Shown here in pieces: positions 52,350 through 63,154 of a stretch of DNA of 64,000 nt. The stretch comes from Nostoc sp. TCL240-02 (GTDB lineage Bacteria; Cyanobacteriota; Cyanobacteriia; Cyanobacteriales; Nostocaceae), in contig NZ_CP040094.1 of the NCBI RefSeq assembly GCF_013343235.1, positions 5,389,001 through 5,453,000 on the forward strand, given 5' to 3'. How positions within the stretch are numbered: position 1 is the stretch's first letter; each line of letters begins with the position of its first letter. A program made the position numbers and the translations under genes. Under the pieces are notes generated by a model. The model did not search any database. It worked only from the letters and a program-made list of their open reading frames with translations, and was not told the origin of the DNA.

Positions 52350-52508
52350 TTTGATAAATCCTTTTTATCTTTCAATGACTGAGTAACGTAAGCGTTATTT
52401 TTTGAGTCATTATTTTCTAATCATTATTAGTATACACATCTTTACACAGAACAAAAAGAAAAATTTATTCCTCTATGTCCTGATTTTGTCATCGAGATTT
52501 TTTCACTT

Positions 52509-52713
52509 AATGACAGCTTAAAAAAAACTCAGAATAAAATGCAAGAATACATCGAAAATGGCTGTCGTCTAGGTTGGTTGCTCAATCGAAAAAAAACAGG
52601 AAGTAGAAATTTATCGTCCAGGACAAAATGTGGAAGTTTTAAAATTTCCTCCAACTATTTCCGGCGAAAATGTTTTACCTGGTTTTGTACTCCAAATACA
52701 ACGAATTTGGTAG
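52509..52713 (+). pseudogene. Uma2-family endonuclease (DUF820) C-terminal remnant
   Basis: The frame SLKKTQNKMQEYIENGCRLGWLLNRKK is broken after an A8 run. The next frame continues VEIYRPGQNVEVLKFPPTISG...VLPGFVLQIQRIW and TAG, exactly the ending of Uma2/PD-(D/E)XK proteins. The first two thirds of the gene are absent. Confidence 0.75.
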
Positions 52714-52765
52714 AAGTTTGGGAATTGGGACATTCTTGTACAGACGCGATTAATCACGTCTCTCC

Positions 52766-55700
52766 TTACGGGCGCTGTGGTTTTTTACCAAAGCCATAGC
52801 GCAATCTATCCATAATCCAGGATTGGAAATTGTCAATGTAGCTAAATATCACTGGCACTACCACCAGTGTCAGCAGGGTGGAAGTTGTGAAACCGCCCAT
52901 GATGGCAATTCCCATTGGTTGACGAACTTCTGAACCCGCACCAATTCCTAATGCTAGGGGTAGAGTTCCTGCGATCGTTGCTAGAGAAGTCATCATAATT
53001 GGACGCAGACGTGATACACCCGATTCTATAAGTGCCTGACGCTGGGTTTTGCCTTCTTGCATATTTATGATTGTGTAGTCCACTAACAAAATCGAGTTTT
53101 TGGTGACAATCCCCAACAGCAAAATGATACCAATTAAGGCATAAAGTCCCAAGGGTTTTTGAGCAACCATCAACGCTATTATTGCGCCGCCTAAACAAAA
53201 GGGCAAGGCTGCCATAATCGATAATGGATGGAGAAAGTTGTTATACAGCAGTACCAGAATTGCATAGATACACATTAATGCCAGTCCTAAAGCACTGCCA
53301 AAGCGCCCGAAAATTTCTTGCATAATTTTGGCGCTACCGGAGGGTTGCTGTACTACCCCTGGTGGCAAGTTTTGCATCACAGGTAGTTTGTTGATTGCTT
53401 CTACTGCCTCTCCCAAAGAAATCCCTTGTAAATTGGCTTCTAAGGCAACTTGACGGGCGCGATCATAACGGTTGATGGTAGCAGGGCCGCTACCAAAACG
53501 AATATCTGCAACTGCTACGAGGGGAATCAATCTGCCATTTTGACTAGGGACTTGGAGATTGGTGATTGTGTTAATGTCAGTCCGGGCTTGCGGATCGATT
53601 TGCACGCGAATGGGGATTTGACGATCGCTTAAATTAAATTTTGCCAAGTTGGACTCATTATCGCCAATAGTGGCAAGAGAAGCAGTTCGCGCGATCGCTT
53701 GCACTGTCACTCCCAAATCTGCTGCCCGTTGCGGGTTCGGAATTACTAAAATCTCTGGTTTAACTAAACTCGCAGTGGAAGACACTTCTACTAATCCAGG
53801 TAGCGATCGCATTTGCTTTTCTAGGGCATCAGCAGCTTGATTTAATGCTTCGGGATTTTCACTTCTCAGGACAATGGATAAACCTTTACGACTGTCACCT
53901 GGTGACTGACTTTGAAAACTAATTCTAGCTCCTGGTATTTGCTCAAAGGAAGGGCGTATTTGTTCCTCAAACTGTTTTTGGGAAATATTTCGTTCTTCTC
54001 TGGGTTTGAGATTAATGGCCAGGCTTGCAGAATTGATCTCTTCAGTTGCTAGTACGCGTTCAACTACTGGGTTTTGCCGAATGATATCAGTTGCTTGTGT
54101 GACTACCTTGTTAACGTCTTCTAATGTGGAACCAGGAGGTAGTTCTATAGATACGTTAGAAATCCCAAAGTCGCCATCATCAACGAAACCCTTGGGAATT
54201 AATGGAACCAGCATCACACTGGCAATAAAAAAAGCTAAAGCGATCGCCATTGTTGTCAATCTATGGCGTAACGCCCACTGTAGTAGCGATCTATAAGGTT
54301 GAAAACCCTGACTTTTTTCAGTTCTAAGTTTTCTACTCCCGTTATTACTACCTGGAAGTGTAAATTTAAAATTCAAAAATTTTATTACTCGCCCTGTCCC
54401 CTGCCTCCTGTCCCCTGCCTCCTTCTTTCCACTCCCTTCCTTCTCTTGTAAAAGATACGCCCCCATCATTGGCGTAACCATCCGCGCGACAAGAGTTGAG
54501 AAGATTGTGGAAACAGCGACAGTAACACCAAATGGTTGGAAAAATTGCCCCGGAATCCCACCCATAAAAGCAACGGGCATAAACACGGCAATAATCGTCG
54601 CTGAACTTGCTATTACTGCTAACCCTACTTCATCGGCAGATTCAAAAGCAGCATCCCAAGCTGATTTGCCCATTGCAATATGCCGTTCCATGTTTTCAAT
54701 TTCCACAACGGCATCATCTACCAAGTTGCCCACTGCCAGCGCTAATGCCAACAAAGTCATGTTGTTGAGGGTGTAACCAAGGGCTTGCTGTACTGCGAAG
54801 GTGGGAATTATTGACAAGGGTAAAGCAACAGCCGTAATTAATGTTGCTCGCCAGTCACGCAAAAATACTAAAATAACAATGACAGCCAGCACCGAAGCTT
54901 GAATTAATTCGTCAATAGTGGTTTGGTAAGATTGGCGAACAATATCGGCTCTAGTAAAAATTAAATCTAGTTTGACATCTGCGGGAAGTGTTTTTTCCAG
55001 TTGTTTAATAGCCGCTTTTACTCCTTCTTCTACTGTCACCAGAACGCTGCCAGTACTACGCAACACTTGGAAAGCTACTACAGGTTGATTATTTAAGATG
55101 GCGGCTTGGCGCACGTCACCAAATTTATCTTCTATAGTTCCCAAACTGGATAAGGGTACAGAACCACCTTGTGGTAAAAGGACTTCGTAGGTTTTCAAAA
55201 TATCCACACTGGCGGCACTTCCTAATGTGCGGATACTTTGTTCGCTACCACCGACTTCTGCCCGTCCGCCAGGTAAGTTAATATTCAAAGCGCGGATTTG
55301 GTCGTTTACCTGAGTGGCGGTGATACCCAAAGATTGTAAGCGGCTAGGATTAAGATTAATCCGAATTTCTCGGTCAACTCCACCCACACGCTGAATTTGG
55401 GCCACGCCACGAACTCCTAATAAGGCGCGGCTGATGGTTTGATCGACAATATTGCTTAATTCTTCTACAGAACGCTTATCTGATTTAACCGCGTAATTAA
55501 TCACCGGGCCGCCGGCAAATTCCAGACGTTCCACAATGGGATCGTTGATCTCTTGGGGTAAATCTTGGCGAATTTGAGCGATCGCATTGCGGACATCATT
55601 GGTGGCGCGATCGCTATTTGTGCCCAAAACAAAGTTGATTGTGGTTGTAGAATTGCCATCGTTGACGGTGGAAATCATAAAATCGATATTGCCCAACCCT

Positions 55701-55921
55701 GCGACGGCATCTTCAATTTTTTTCGTCACTTGGGATTCTAGTTCGGCAGGCCCTGCACCCGGTTGGGTAACTTTGATCGTAACTGTTGGTACATCAATAT
55801 TTGGGTTAGTATCAATCCCCAAGCTTATGAAGGAAAACCAACCCACCACCGTCAAAATTAGAAATAAAACTATCGTCGGAACAGGTTTTTTAATTGACCA
55901 AGCTGATATATTAAAGGACAT
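52766..55921 (-). CDS. RND multidrug/solute efflux transporter, inner-membrane pump
   Basis: 1051 residues, AcrB/HAE1 class: SIKKPVPTIVLFLILTVVGW first helix, large periplasmic loops, VLAVIVILVFLRDWRATLI and ALALAVGNLVDDAVVEIENMER (transmembrane Asp pair of the proton relay), FKFT-rich linker, then a second half with LGIVTKNSILLVDYT. A linker of about 45 residues between halves (EGSGKKEAGDRRQGTG...) contains a short repeat insertion (54386-54425). It works with the adaptor gene upstream on the same strand and an outer-membrane channel encoded elsewhere. Confidence 0.94.
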   Translation of the reverse strand: MSFNISAWSIKKPVPTIVLFLILTVVGWFSFISLGIDTNPNIDVPTVTIKVTQPGAGPAELESQVTKKIEDAVAGLGNIDFMISTVNDGNSTTTINFVLGTNSDRATNDVRNAIAQIRQDLPQEINDPIVERLEFAGGPVINYAVKSDKRSVEELSNIVDQTISRALLGVRGVAQIQRVGGVDREIRINLNPSRLQSLGITATQVNDQIRALNINLPGGRAEVGGSEQSIRTLGSAASVDILKTYEVLLPQGGSVPLSSLGTIEDKFGDVRQAAILNNQPVVAFQVLRSTGSVLVTVEEGVKAAIKQLEKTLPADVKLDLIFTRADIVRQSYQTTIDELIQASVLAVIVILVFLRDWRATLITAVALPLSIIPTFAVQQALGYTLNNMTLLALALAVGNLVDDAVVEIENMERHIAMGKSAWDAAFESADEVGLAVIASSATIIAVFMPVAFMGGIPGQFFQPFGVTVAVSTIFSTLVARMVTPMMGAYLLQEKEGSGKKEAGDRRQGTGRVIKFLNFKFTLPGSNNGSRKLRTEKSQGFQPYRSLLQWALRHRLTTMAIALAFFIASVMLVPLIPKGFVDDGDFGISNVSIELPPGSTLEDVNKVVTQATDIIRQNPVVERVLATEEINSASLAINLKPREERNISQKQFEEQIRPSFEQIPGARISFQSQSPGDSRKGLSIVLRSENPEALNQAADALEKQMRSLPGLVEVSSTASLVKPEILVIPNPQRAADLGVTVQAIARTASLATIGDNESNLAKFNLSDRQIPIRVQIDPQARTDINTITNLQVPSQNGRLIPLVAVADIRFGSGPATINRYDRARQVALEANLQGISLGEAVEAINKLPVMQNLPPGVVQQPSGSAKIMQEIFGRFGSALGLALMCIYAILVLLYNNFLHPLSIMAALPFCLGGAIIALMVAQKPLGLYALIGIILLLGIVTKNSILLVDYTIINMQEGKTQRQALIESGVSRLRPIMMTSLATIAGTLPLALGIGAGSEVRQPMGIAIMGGFTTSTLLTLVVVPVIFSYIDNFQSWIMDRLRYGFGKKPQRP

Positions 55922-55949
55922 GAAGAAACTTTAGATTTTGAATTTGTTA

Positions 55950-56015
55950 TTAGTCATTTGTCATTTGTCATTTGTCATTTATCATTTCTCACCATTCCCA
56001 ATTCCCAATTCCCTT
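55950..56015. repeat. TCATTTG heptamers between efflux genes
   Basis: Five TCATTTG-like units, then CCCAATT heptamers, in the 94-bp gap between adaptor and pump genes. Transcription probably passes through. Confidence 0.75.
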
Positions 56016-57473
56016 TTACTTCGCAACTCGAACCTTATCGCCATCTTTGAGATATCCTGCACCATCAACTATGATGCGATCGCCTAATTGCAACCCACTT
56101 TTTATTTCCACTTTGTCGTCATTTGCAGGATCTCCTAAGTCTACTTTCTGGCTGCGGACTATATCTTCACTTGATAAGGTGAATACAATTACACTTCCAT
56201 CTGCTTGAGATTGGACTGATTTTTGTGGCACTACCATCGTCATTCCTGAGTTAGTAGTAATTGCAGCATTAGCAAACATCCCTGGTTTTAGTAAAGTTGT
56301 TGGCGGTAAGTCAATTTTGACTATAGCCTCTCGCCTTTGATCGTTCACCTGTGGTTGTATCTCCCTGACTCGTCCCTGCGATCGCACGCGCCGATCGACA
56401 TCTGAAGTAATTTGCACAGATGTGCCAACTTTCACCTGATTTAATTGAATTTCGGGAACCTTAGCTTGAAGTTCTAACCTTTCATCTTGGATAATCGAAA
56501 ATAGCTTTTGTGTGCCACCAATTACAGTTCCCGCCTGGGTTTGTGGCGGTACACCAGTCACATCACCGACTCTGGCCAATTTCTCAGCAATAATTCCAGC
56601 AACCGGCGATCGCACCACAGTTTGTTCCAACTGAGTTTGTAGTTGTTGCACCTTAGCGGCGCTGCTGCGGACATCGGCTTTGGCTCTATTGATGATAGCT
56701 TGAGCGTTACCAATATTAGCCTGGGCGCTGCCGATATTGGCCTGGGCACTACGCAGATTTTCTTGGGATAGATTCACAACTTGTATGGCAGTTTTTACAG
56801 CGTAGGAACGAGTATCGAGTTCTTGCTTACTAATGGTTCCAGAGTCGGCCAGTTGTTGATAGCGCTGATAATTTTTGGCAGCTTCTTCTAGCTTTGCCTT
56901 CGCTTGAGCTAAATCTGCTTGTTTTTGCTGGACTATGGCTTTATTTGATGCCAAATCTGCCTGTCTGGATGCCAAATCTGCTTGTTTCGATTCCACATCG
57001 GCTTGTTTTGATTCCACATCTGCCTTTGCTTGGCTAATTTGGCTTTGCAGTATGGAACCATCCAACACCGCCAAAACTTGACCTTTTTTGACAAAAGCCC
57101 CTTCTTTGACATCTTCGGGGATGCTTTTGATTTGTAAACCGTTTGTCTGTGGTAAAACCGGAATTAAATCACGTGCTGCTACAGTTCCAGTAGTTTTAAG
57201 AGTACGCACAACACGGGCAGCTTCTACTGTGGCAATAGTAACTGTCATTGATGGGTTAACTTTTTTATCCGCTACCGCGCTTTGTTGACGGGATGGAAGA
57301 TGACTGAATACACTCATTCCAGCAAAGGCGATCGCAATTCCTAAACCAGCACCCAAAAATAATGGCTTCAACCATGCCCTAGTTGGTTTTTGCTCTGATT
57401 TGCTCAAAAAGCTAGCATCCTCAGAGGTTATAGGTTCTTCCACCTCGATTTCTGAAACACTTTCATCGCTCAC
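56016..57473 (-). CDS. RND efflux periplasmic adaptor (membrane fusion protein)
   Basis: 485 residues. One N-terminal membrane helix (LFLGAGLGIAIAFAGMSVF), then a barrel-sandwich half (VRTLKTTGTVAARDLIPVLPQ). A long coiled-coil hairpin follows, with heptads such as ADVESKQADVESKQADLASRQ, a second lipoyl half (TVVRSPVAGIIAEKLARVGD) and a beta-barrel. It bridges pump and outer-membrane channel. The heptad copies are nearly identical, so the hairpin may vary in length. First gene of the efflux unit. Confidence 0.92.
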   Translation of the reverse strand: MSDESVSEIEVEEPITSEDASFLSKSEQKPTRAWLKPLFLGAGLGIAIAFAGMSVFSHLPSRQQSAVADKKVNPSMTVTIATVEAARVVRTLKTTGTVAARDLIPVLPQTNGLQIKSIPEDVKEGAFVKKGQVLAVLDGSILQSQISQAKADVESKQADVESKQADLASRQADLASNKAIVQQKQADLAQAKAKLEEAAKNYQRYQQLADSGTISKQELDTRSYAVKTAIQVVNLSQENLRSAQANIGSAQANIGNAQAIINRAKADVRSSAAKVQQLQTQLEQTVVRSPVAGIIAEKLARVGDVTGVPPQTQAGTVIGGTQKLFSIIQDERLELQAKVPEIQLNQVKVGTSVQITSDVDRRVRSQGRVREIQPQVNDQRREAIVKIDLPPTTLLKPGMFANAAITTNSGMTMVVPQKSVQSQADGSVIVFTLSSEDIVRSQKVDLGDPANDDKVEIKSGLQLGDRIIVDGAGYLKDGDKVRVAK

Positions 57474-57988
57474 AGTCCGACCTCCACTTTCTGTCTACGC
57501 ATACCAATATTGGTATTTTCTTAAGAAAACTTGAAATTTATTTACTTCCCATCAACTATGACGCATTTCATAGTAAATGTCTTTTATTTACGACAGTATA
57601 TAATATAACTTCGCTACTAAGAATAATCACTAATGCAAGGTACTTGAAGCTTTTCTGTAGATTATCATACAAGAAATTATTTCATCTCATCTAGCTACTC
57701 TAAATCACACAATGTATGCATTTGGATCACCGTCAACCAATGCTTATATATGAAAAAATGATAAAGCTAATCTAAAATTATTTAATAAAAATCTGGACTC
57801 TCAATGTATTTTATTAAACCAGTAAATACTTTTATCTACGCAAATCCTAATCTTTTAAAGCCTTTGTCTTGTCAGGAAGTTATACATCCAGGGATAGTTC
57901 AAGCTAGCGTCTACAGCTACACGTGAGTTACAAATGAGCAAACTCCATTACCCTAAATTCCAGCCAGGGCGATCCTGATAGTGGAATT
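57474..57988. other. Gene-free spacer between divergent genes
   Basis: About 515 bp, AT-rich, without a credible gene. It holds the promoters of the efflux unit and of the HD-domain gene; I cannot assign specific operators. Confidence 0.55.
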
Positions 57989-58921
57989 TTGAAATCAATC
58001 AAATCAATAAATAATTGGTATTTACCAGAGTCACTATATATGTTCAATGCCACTGAAATTTTAATTGATGCCTTTGTAAATGAAATTAGAGAAGGCTACC
58101 GTCGCACTTATGGCTGCTTCAAAAATGATTATCAGGACATTATCGCCTGGGCTGGTAACATGGCTTTGGAAAACATTGCCAATAGCGATGCCCTTTATCA
58201 CAATGTTGAACACACTGTCCTTGTCACCCTTGTGGGGCAAGAAATATTACGTGGCAAACACATCAGAGAAGGCGGTGTTTCCAGTGAAGACTGGTTGCAT
58301 TGTATTATTTCCTTAGTGAGCCATGATATTGGCTACGTTAAGGGAGTTTGCCGACTAGACCAAGAAGCAGTAGGCTTATATTCCACAGGTAAAAATGGCA
58401 AAATGGTTTCTGTCGCTCCTGGCGCTTCTGATGCCAGTCTCACGCCGTATCATGTTGATAGAGCCAAGCTTTTTATTGATGAGCGTTTTGGAGGTCACAA
58501 GTTAATAGATGCTGAGGCAATTAAGAGCAATATTGAACTAACACGATTTCCCGTGCCTGCGGCAGAAGATCATCAAGATACAAAGTGCTTTGCCGGGTTA
58601 GTCCGGGCTGCTGATTTGATTGGTCAACTAAGCGACCCACGTTACCTGAAGAAAATTACTTCTTTATTTTACGAGTTTGAAGAAACTGGTGTAAATAAAG
58701 TTTTAGGCTATAAAACCCCTGCCGATTTACGGAATAACTACGCTAAGTTTTACTGGAATGGTGTCTATCCCTATATCCAAGAAGGGCTGCATTACCTATC
58801 ATTGACACAACAGGGCAAACAAATTCTCGCTAATCTCTACTCAAACGTGTTTGTTGTAGAACACGAAAAACAACAGCAAGAACAGCAGAAGTATTTAGAG
58901 AAGTTAGGAGTGGCGAGTTGA
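57989..58921 (+). CDS. HD-domain metal-dependent phosphohydrolase
   Basis: 310 residues, or 293 from ATG 58040 (MFNATEILIDAF), which may be the better start. Metal ligands fit the HD/PDEase pattern: DALYHNVEHTVLV (first His), LVSHDIGYVKG (HD pair), and the later LVRAADLIGQL Asp. The C-terminus is a Gln/Lys-rich helix (EKQQQEQQKYLEKLG). Related proteins hydrolyse cyclic or other nucleotides. Substrate unknown. Confidence 0.82.
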   Translation: MKSIKSINNWYLPESLYMFNATEILIDAFVNEIREGYRRTYGCFKNDYQDIIAWAGNMALENIANSDALYHNVEHTVLVTLVGQEILRGKHIREGGVSSEDWLHCIISLVSHDIGYVKGVCRLDQEAVGLYSTGKNGKMVSVAPGASDASLTPYHVDRAKLFIDERFGGHKLIDAEAIKSNIELTRFPVPAAEDHQDTKCFAGLVRAADLIGQLSDPRYLKKITSLFYEFEETGVNKVLGYKTPADLRNNYAKFYWNGVYPYIQEGLHYLSLTQQGKQILANLYSNVFVVEHEKQQQEQQKYLEKLGVAS

Positions 58922-59013
58922 GAGTTAGGAGTTAATAATTATTAATCATGAGTTATGAATTAAAATAAAACTTTAATAACTCATAAACTCATAACTTATA
59001 ACTCCTAACTACT
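58918..59013. repeat. Short direct repeats (AACTCATAA/GGAGTTA) before the permease gene
   Basis: GAGTTAGGAGTTA and inverted AACTCATAACTTATAACTCCTAAC units form a loose hairpin in the 92-bp gap between the HD gene and the permease gene. Confidence 0.55.
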
Positions 59014-60129
59014 ATGGATTGGTGGCGACGACTAAAGAAAAATCCTTTGGCACAATTTGGGGCCATTTTGCTGTTAATTTTCTACATAGCAGTAATTGCA
59101 GCAGATTTCGTGGCTCCTTATGACCCTTATGCCTCACAGCCTAATGGTTCACTGCTGCCACCAACTCAGATACACTGGGTTTCTCAATCAGGACAGTTTA
59201 TCGGGCCCCATGTTTATCCCACGACTCAGGGAGACACAAATTTAGAAACAGGCGATCGCCAACTCATTGTAGACTTCAAAAAACCATCTCCTGTGCGTCT
59301 ATTTGTTTCCGGGCCAGAATACCGATTGTTGCAGATGAGTTTGCCACTACCACCCAAATGGGATGAAGTCACAATCTTTCCTGGTATTCCCTTAAATTGG
59401 CATTTATTTGGGACAACAACTGACGCAAAAGTCAATATCTTAGGTACTGATGACCAAAGCCGCGACCAATTTAGTCGCCTCTTACATGGCGGTCGCATCA
59501 GTCTGTTTATCGGGATTTTTGGCATTATCATTACCTATCCCCTCGGTTTGCTCATCGGTGGAATTTCTGGCTATTTCGGCGGTGTGACTGATAGCGTCAT
59601 CATGCGCTTGGCAGAAGTGCTAATGACTTTCCCAAGTATTTATCTTTTGGTGACTTTAGGAGCAGTCTTACCACCTGGTTTAAGCAGTACCCAGCGCTTT
59701 TTGCTGATTGTGGTAATTACTTCAGTTATTAGCTGGGCTGGTTTAGCACGGGTCATTCGAGGACAGGTACTATCAATTAAAGAGCGAGAATTTGTCCAAG
59801 CATCACGCGCGATGGGCGCAAATCCACTTTATATAATTCTCCGCCACGTCTTGCCGCAAACGGCTAGTTATGTAGTTATCTCTGCTACTCTTGCAATTCC
59901 CAGCTTTATTGGCGCAGAGGCGATACTAAGTCTCATCGGCTTGGGAATTCAACAACCAGACCCCTCTTGGGGCAATATGCTTTCTCTGGCTAGCAATGCT
60001 TCCATTTTGGTACTGCAACCTTGGTTAATTTGGCCGCCGGCTGTGCTAATTATTCTCACAGTGCTAGCATTCAACTTACTCGGTGATGGGCTAAGAGATG
60101 CACTCGACCCTCGTAGTTTGAGAAGATAA
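59014..60129 (+). CDS. ABC transporter permease, DppC/OppC type
   Basis: 371 residues with five to six membrane helices. MDWWRRLKKNPLAQFGAILL is the usual DppC start. The domain of about 100 residues before the core is longer than in E. coli DppC (PNGSLLPPTQIHWV...). The BPD core has LIGGISGYFGG, the EAA loop EFVQASRAMGANPLYIILRHVLPQ and LSLIGLGIQQPDPSWGNML. It imports peptides or similar solutes with partners that are not encoded next to it. Confidence 0.92.
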   Translation: MDWWRRLKKNPLAQFGAILLLIFYIAVIAADFVAPYDPYASQPNGSLLPPTQIHWVSQSGQFIGPHVYPTTQGDTNLETGDRQLIVDFKKPSPVRLFVSGPEYRLLQMSLPLPPKWDEVTIFPGIPLNWHLFGTTTDAKVNILGTDDQSRDQFSRLLHGGRISLFIGIFGIIITYPLGLLIGGISGYFGGVTDSVIMRLAEVLMTFPSIYLLVTLGAVLPPGLSSTQRFLLIVVITSVISWAGLARVIRGQVLSIKEREFVQASRAMGANPLYIILRHVLPQTASYVVISATLAIPSFIGAEAILSLIGLGIQQPDPSWGNMLSLASNASILVLQPWLIWPPAVLIILTVLAFNLLGDGLRDALDPRSLRR

Positions 60130-60420
60130 GCTCTCAACAATAGCAAATGCGATAGCTGAAATAGCAAATGCGAATCCCGAAGTAACAAATGCGATCGCCG
60201 AAATAGCAAATGCGAACTCCGATGTAACAAATGCGAACTCCGATGTAGCAAATGCGATCGCCGAAATAGCAAATGCTGTCGCTGAAATAACAAATGCTTT
60301 CGCCAAAGTAACAAATGCGAATCCCGAAGTAACAAATGCCAATCCCAAAGTAACAAATGCGAACGCTGAACTAGCAAATGCGATCGCCGAAATTAGTCCG
60401 CGAAGGCGGACTTTGCCTGT
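60130..60420 (+). repeat. 21-bp minisatellite (about 12 copies) after the permease gene
   Basis: Unit GAAATAGCAAATGCGATCGCC and variants (GAAGTAACAAATGCGAATCCC and others), phased at 21 bp. On the plus strand one frame reads heptapeptides of the EIANANP/EVTNAIA type down to a stop, but it has no start codon. Frames open on the minus strand only because 21 is a multiple of three. Confidence 0.85.
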
Positions 60421-60465
60421 GTAGCCGCGAATTCCATTCGCCTTCTTCCATTCGCTTCTATTCGC

Positions 60466-63154
60466 CTACTGTTGCAAAACCCAACGGCGAAACAGTTCCA
60501 CCATAATCCGCCAACTTCCCTGAATTTCCTCAACGACATCATGACGCTTCAGAGTATTCAGCGCTTCCTGTAAATCAGTGTCGTTCATACCTGTAGACTG
60601 AGCTAAGGAATCCAGACTTAGCCCTTCTGGGTGAGGTGCAAGTACTTGTATTATTGCCTGTTGACCCTCAGCACCCCGTGCCGCCTGACCCCAAACCCCA
60701 TCAAAGTAGTAGCGTCCCCGTTTGAAAAACTCAGGGTCATTGATAACTGCTTCCACATCTTCTACTGTGAAAACTGGGTCACGGGGTTGTCCTTGTTCAA
60801 AAACAAAGTCATTGTAGCGGCGCACTAGCTGAAAACCCAGCAATTGCACTAGATATGGTTGGCCGTATGTCAAAGCATAAATTTCATCTAAAGCTTCCGG
60901 TATGTAGTCTAGGGGGAAGTCTTCATTACCTGGGTTAGCAAGAATTTTGCGGGTAGCTGCACGTTCTTGAAAGCCAACATGAATAGGAATGACACTGGCA
61001 AAGAAGGGTTGAAAATAATCTGCTGTCATCTCCTCCAAAGTGTGCAAACCAGCAAAGGCAAAGGCGATTTTAGAACTCATTTGCACCAAACTACGCAGAA
61101 AACCCATAAAGTCGATAGGGATTTTTTTCGCCTCTATTAAATCTTCAATTTTCTCAAACTCGTCTAAGGCAATGATTAACCCACCATCTAGTTGCGCTTC
61201 AACCTGTTTTAAATAGCGTTCAAAAGTCCGGTAGGGGAGATTTAGTAAATCAGCGTCAGCTGGTGGTGGAAGTTTTACAGTTTGAGAAATTTCATCACAA
61301 ATTGCCATCAGCACTTCACCCACACCTTGCGGGCTATCTCCCAAACGTAGCAGGTTGACGTATGCTAGCTGTATTTGTGAGCCTAGACAGTTAGCAGCGT
61401 TAACCAGAATGGAAGTTTTGCCCATACGCCTGTGACCGTACAGAACTACAGACTGGAGTTGATTACCCATCACCCAGAGTTCTTCTAACTGTCTGATGAT
61501 ATCTTCTCGCCCAACAAAGAGATGACCTTGAACGGGGTCGCCTACAACATAAGGATTAGCGATAGGCTTGGTGATGGAAATTTTTCCCACTTCACCAGCG
61601 ATTTGTAAAAGGCTTTCTTTCCAAGTTTCAGCGATATCTATGATTAACCCTTGCTCTGCTTGCGGCAAGGTGTCGGCTTGATTTAGGATTTTTGTTAGTT
61701 CACCTAATGCTCGATTGAGAGCTAAAGACCTGGCTGAACGTGAGACACTGCGATTAACAAACTGCACATCATCAACAACTCGACGCAGATTAGCAAGGAC
61801 TTTCCAAGTAATTGGACGTAAAAGCGGTTCCTGTGGAAAAGGAGGAACTTGGATAGCTGCAATAGACACTGATGTTTGAGCTTTCTGAAACGCTGCTAAA
61901 GTTTCAGCAAGGATATACATTTCCTCTCCATAAAGTAGAGAACGTACTGCAGCAAAAGCCTCTATTGCTCTGGCTGGTTCTTTTTCATGCAGATGCCAAA
62001 AGCCAGCAGCAGTAGCACGAGCAGGAGTATTTAAGCGAGTGTTTACTGTTAAGGGAGGGGAGGTTGGTTCTTTAAAATAACGAAAGAATATAAAGTCTTT
62101 AAGAAGTTGTAACTTGATTTGTTCCCTCAAACAACCTGAAGCAAAACCTACTAATTTCCAATCAAAGGGATCTGCCGCTAGTAAAGCAATACGCCAAATA
62201 ATGTGTTCTGATGGAGTTTTAGTAAGTACTCTATTGACTGCTTGGACAACAGGAATGAATTGTAGGGTATATGCCAGCAGTTCATTTATATTATGTAAAC
62301 CTATTTCCCAATTATTTTGCAACCAATTTTCCAAGCGCCAGACAAGATTAGGAAGGGGAAGCGGAGTAATACGGGGGAGTAGCCAACTAGTGTTTTGGAT
62401 AATTCGCAAGTTTAGAGGTGAGCCAATAAACCAGGTATCTGGACGCATTACCGCCACGCCTACCGCCACACCGAATGCCACGCCTACCGCCACGCCTACC
62501 GCCACACCGAACGCCACACCAAACGCCACGCCGAACGCCACGCCGAACACCACGCCTACCGCCACGCCGAACGCCACGCCGAACGCCACGCCTCCCACCA
62601 CACCGAACGCCACGCCTCCCGCCACGCCTCCCACCACACCGAACGCCACGCCTCCCGCCACGCCGAGCGCCACGCCTCCCGCCACGCCTCCCGCCACGCC
62701 TCCCGCCACGCCTACCGCCACACCGAGCCGCCACGCCGAACGCCACGCCGAACGCCACGCCTCCTGCCACACCTCCCGCCACGCCAAACGCTACGCCTCC
62801 CGTCATGCCTACCGCCATGCCTACCGCCACGCCGAACGCCATGCCGAACCAGTTAATGCGAACATTTGCAGTCTGAAAAATTAAACCTATAGCTACAGGT
62901 GTAATTACTGTTAAAACTAATCCTTGAAAAAGTAACTGACGTTGGATAGGATTTTGACGCAATAACTCCCATCCTTTCCGCCAATTCATTTCCCCTTCAG
63001 GAATATACCCACCCCCAAATCTATCCACATACCACCGCAAAGCTTGCGGAAAGAAAAACACCCAATATAAAAGGCGCAGATAATCTAAGGGGTTCCACAA
63101 AGAGAGGCGACGCTTCAACTTGGGCGCTAAGTCTAGGCGGGGTACAGGGGTCAT
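60466..63154 (-). CDS. AAA-type ATPase with GVAx glycine-repeat membrane region; frame broken in the repeat
   Basis: The true N-terminus is at ATG 63154 (MTPVPRLDLAPKLKRRLSLWNPLDYLR...), with membrane segments FQGLVLTVITPVAIGLIF and a long GVAFGVAVGVAG region. One extra base near 62725-62731 moves the frame. The rest continues from 62787 in another frame: more GVAx repeats, a helical region, then the ATPase with FVGREDIIRQLEELW, Walker A YGHRRMGKTSI, Walker B GLIIALDEFEKIEDL and a C-terminal winged helix. About 896 codons in total. It overlaps the stop of the small gene before it (TAATG). Confidence 0.75.
62445..62845 (-). repeat. 12-bp minisatellite encoding GVAx repeats
   Basis: About 33 units of GGCGTGGCGGTA type (minus strand), each coding for Gly-Val-Ala-x. 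Glycine every fourth residue fits packed membrane helices (glycine zipper). One irregular unit near 62725 adds a base and breaks the frame. Confidence 0.9.

Noticed and set aside
59949..60377. Minus-strand frames through the 21-bp repeat (HLLLRDS or AFAISA types)
   Set aside because: Open only because the repeat is a multiple of three. They run into the permease gene, with no start context.
60130..60420. CRISPR array
   Set aside because: The units are contiguous 21-mers without unique spacers, and there are no cas genes.
62114..62884. Plus-strand frames of TPNATPTA or PRLPPR repeats
   Set aside because: Complement of the GVAx minisatellite. A 12-bp unit keeps every frame open, and the opposite strand has a sensible ATPase.
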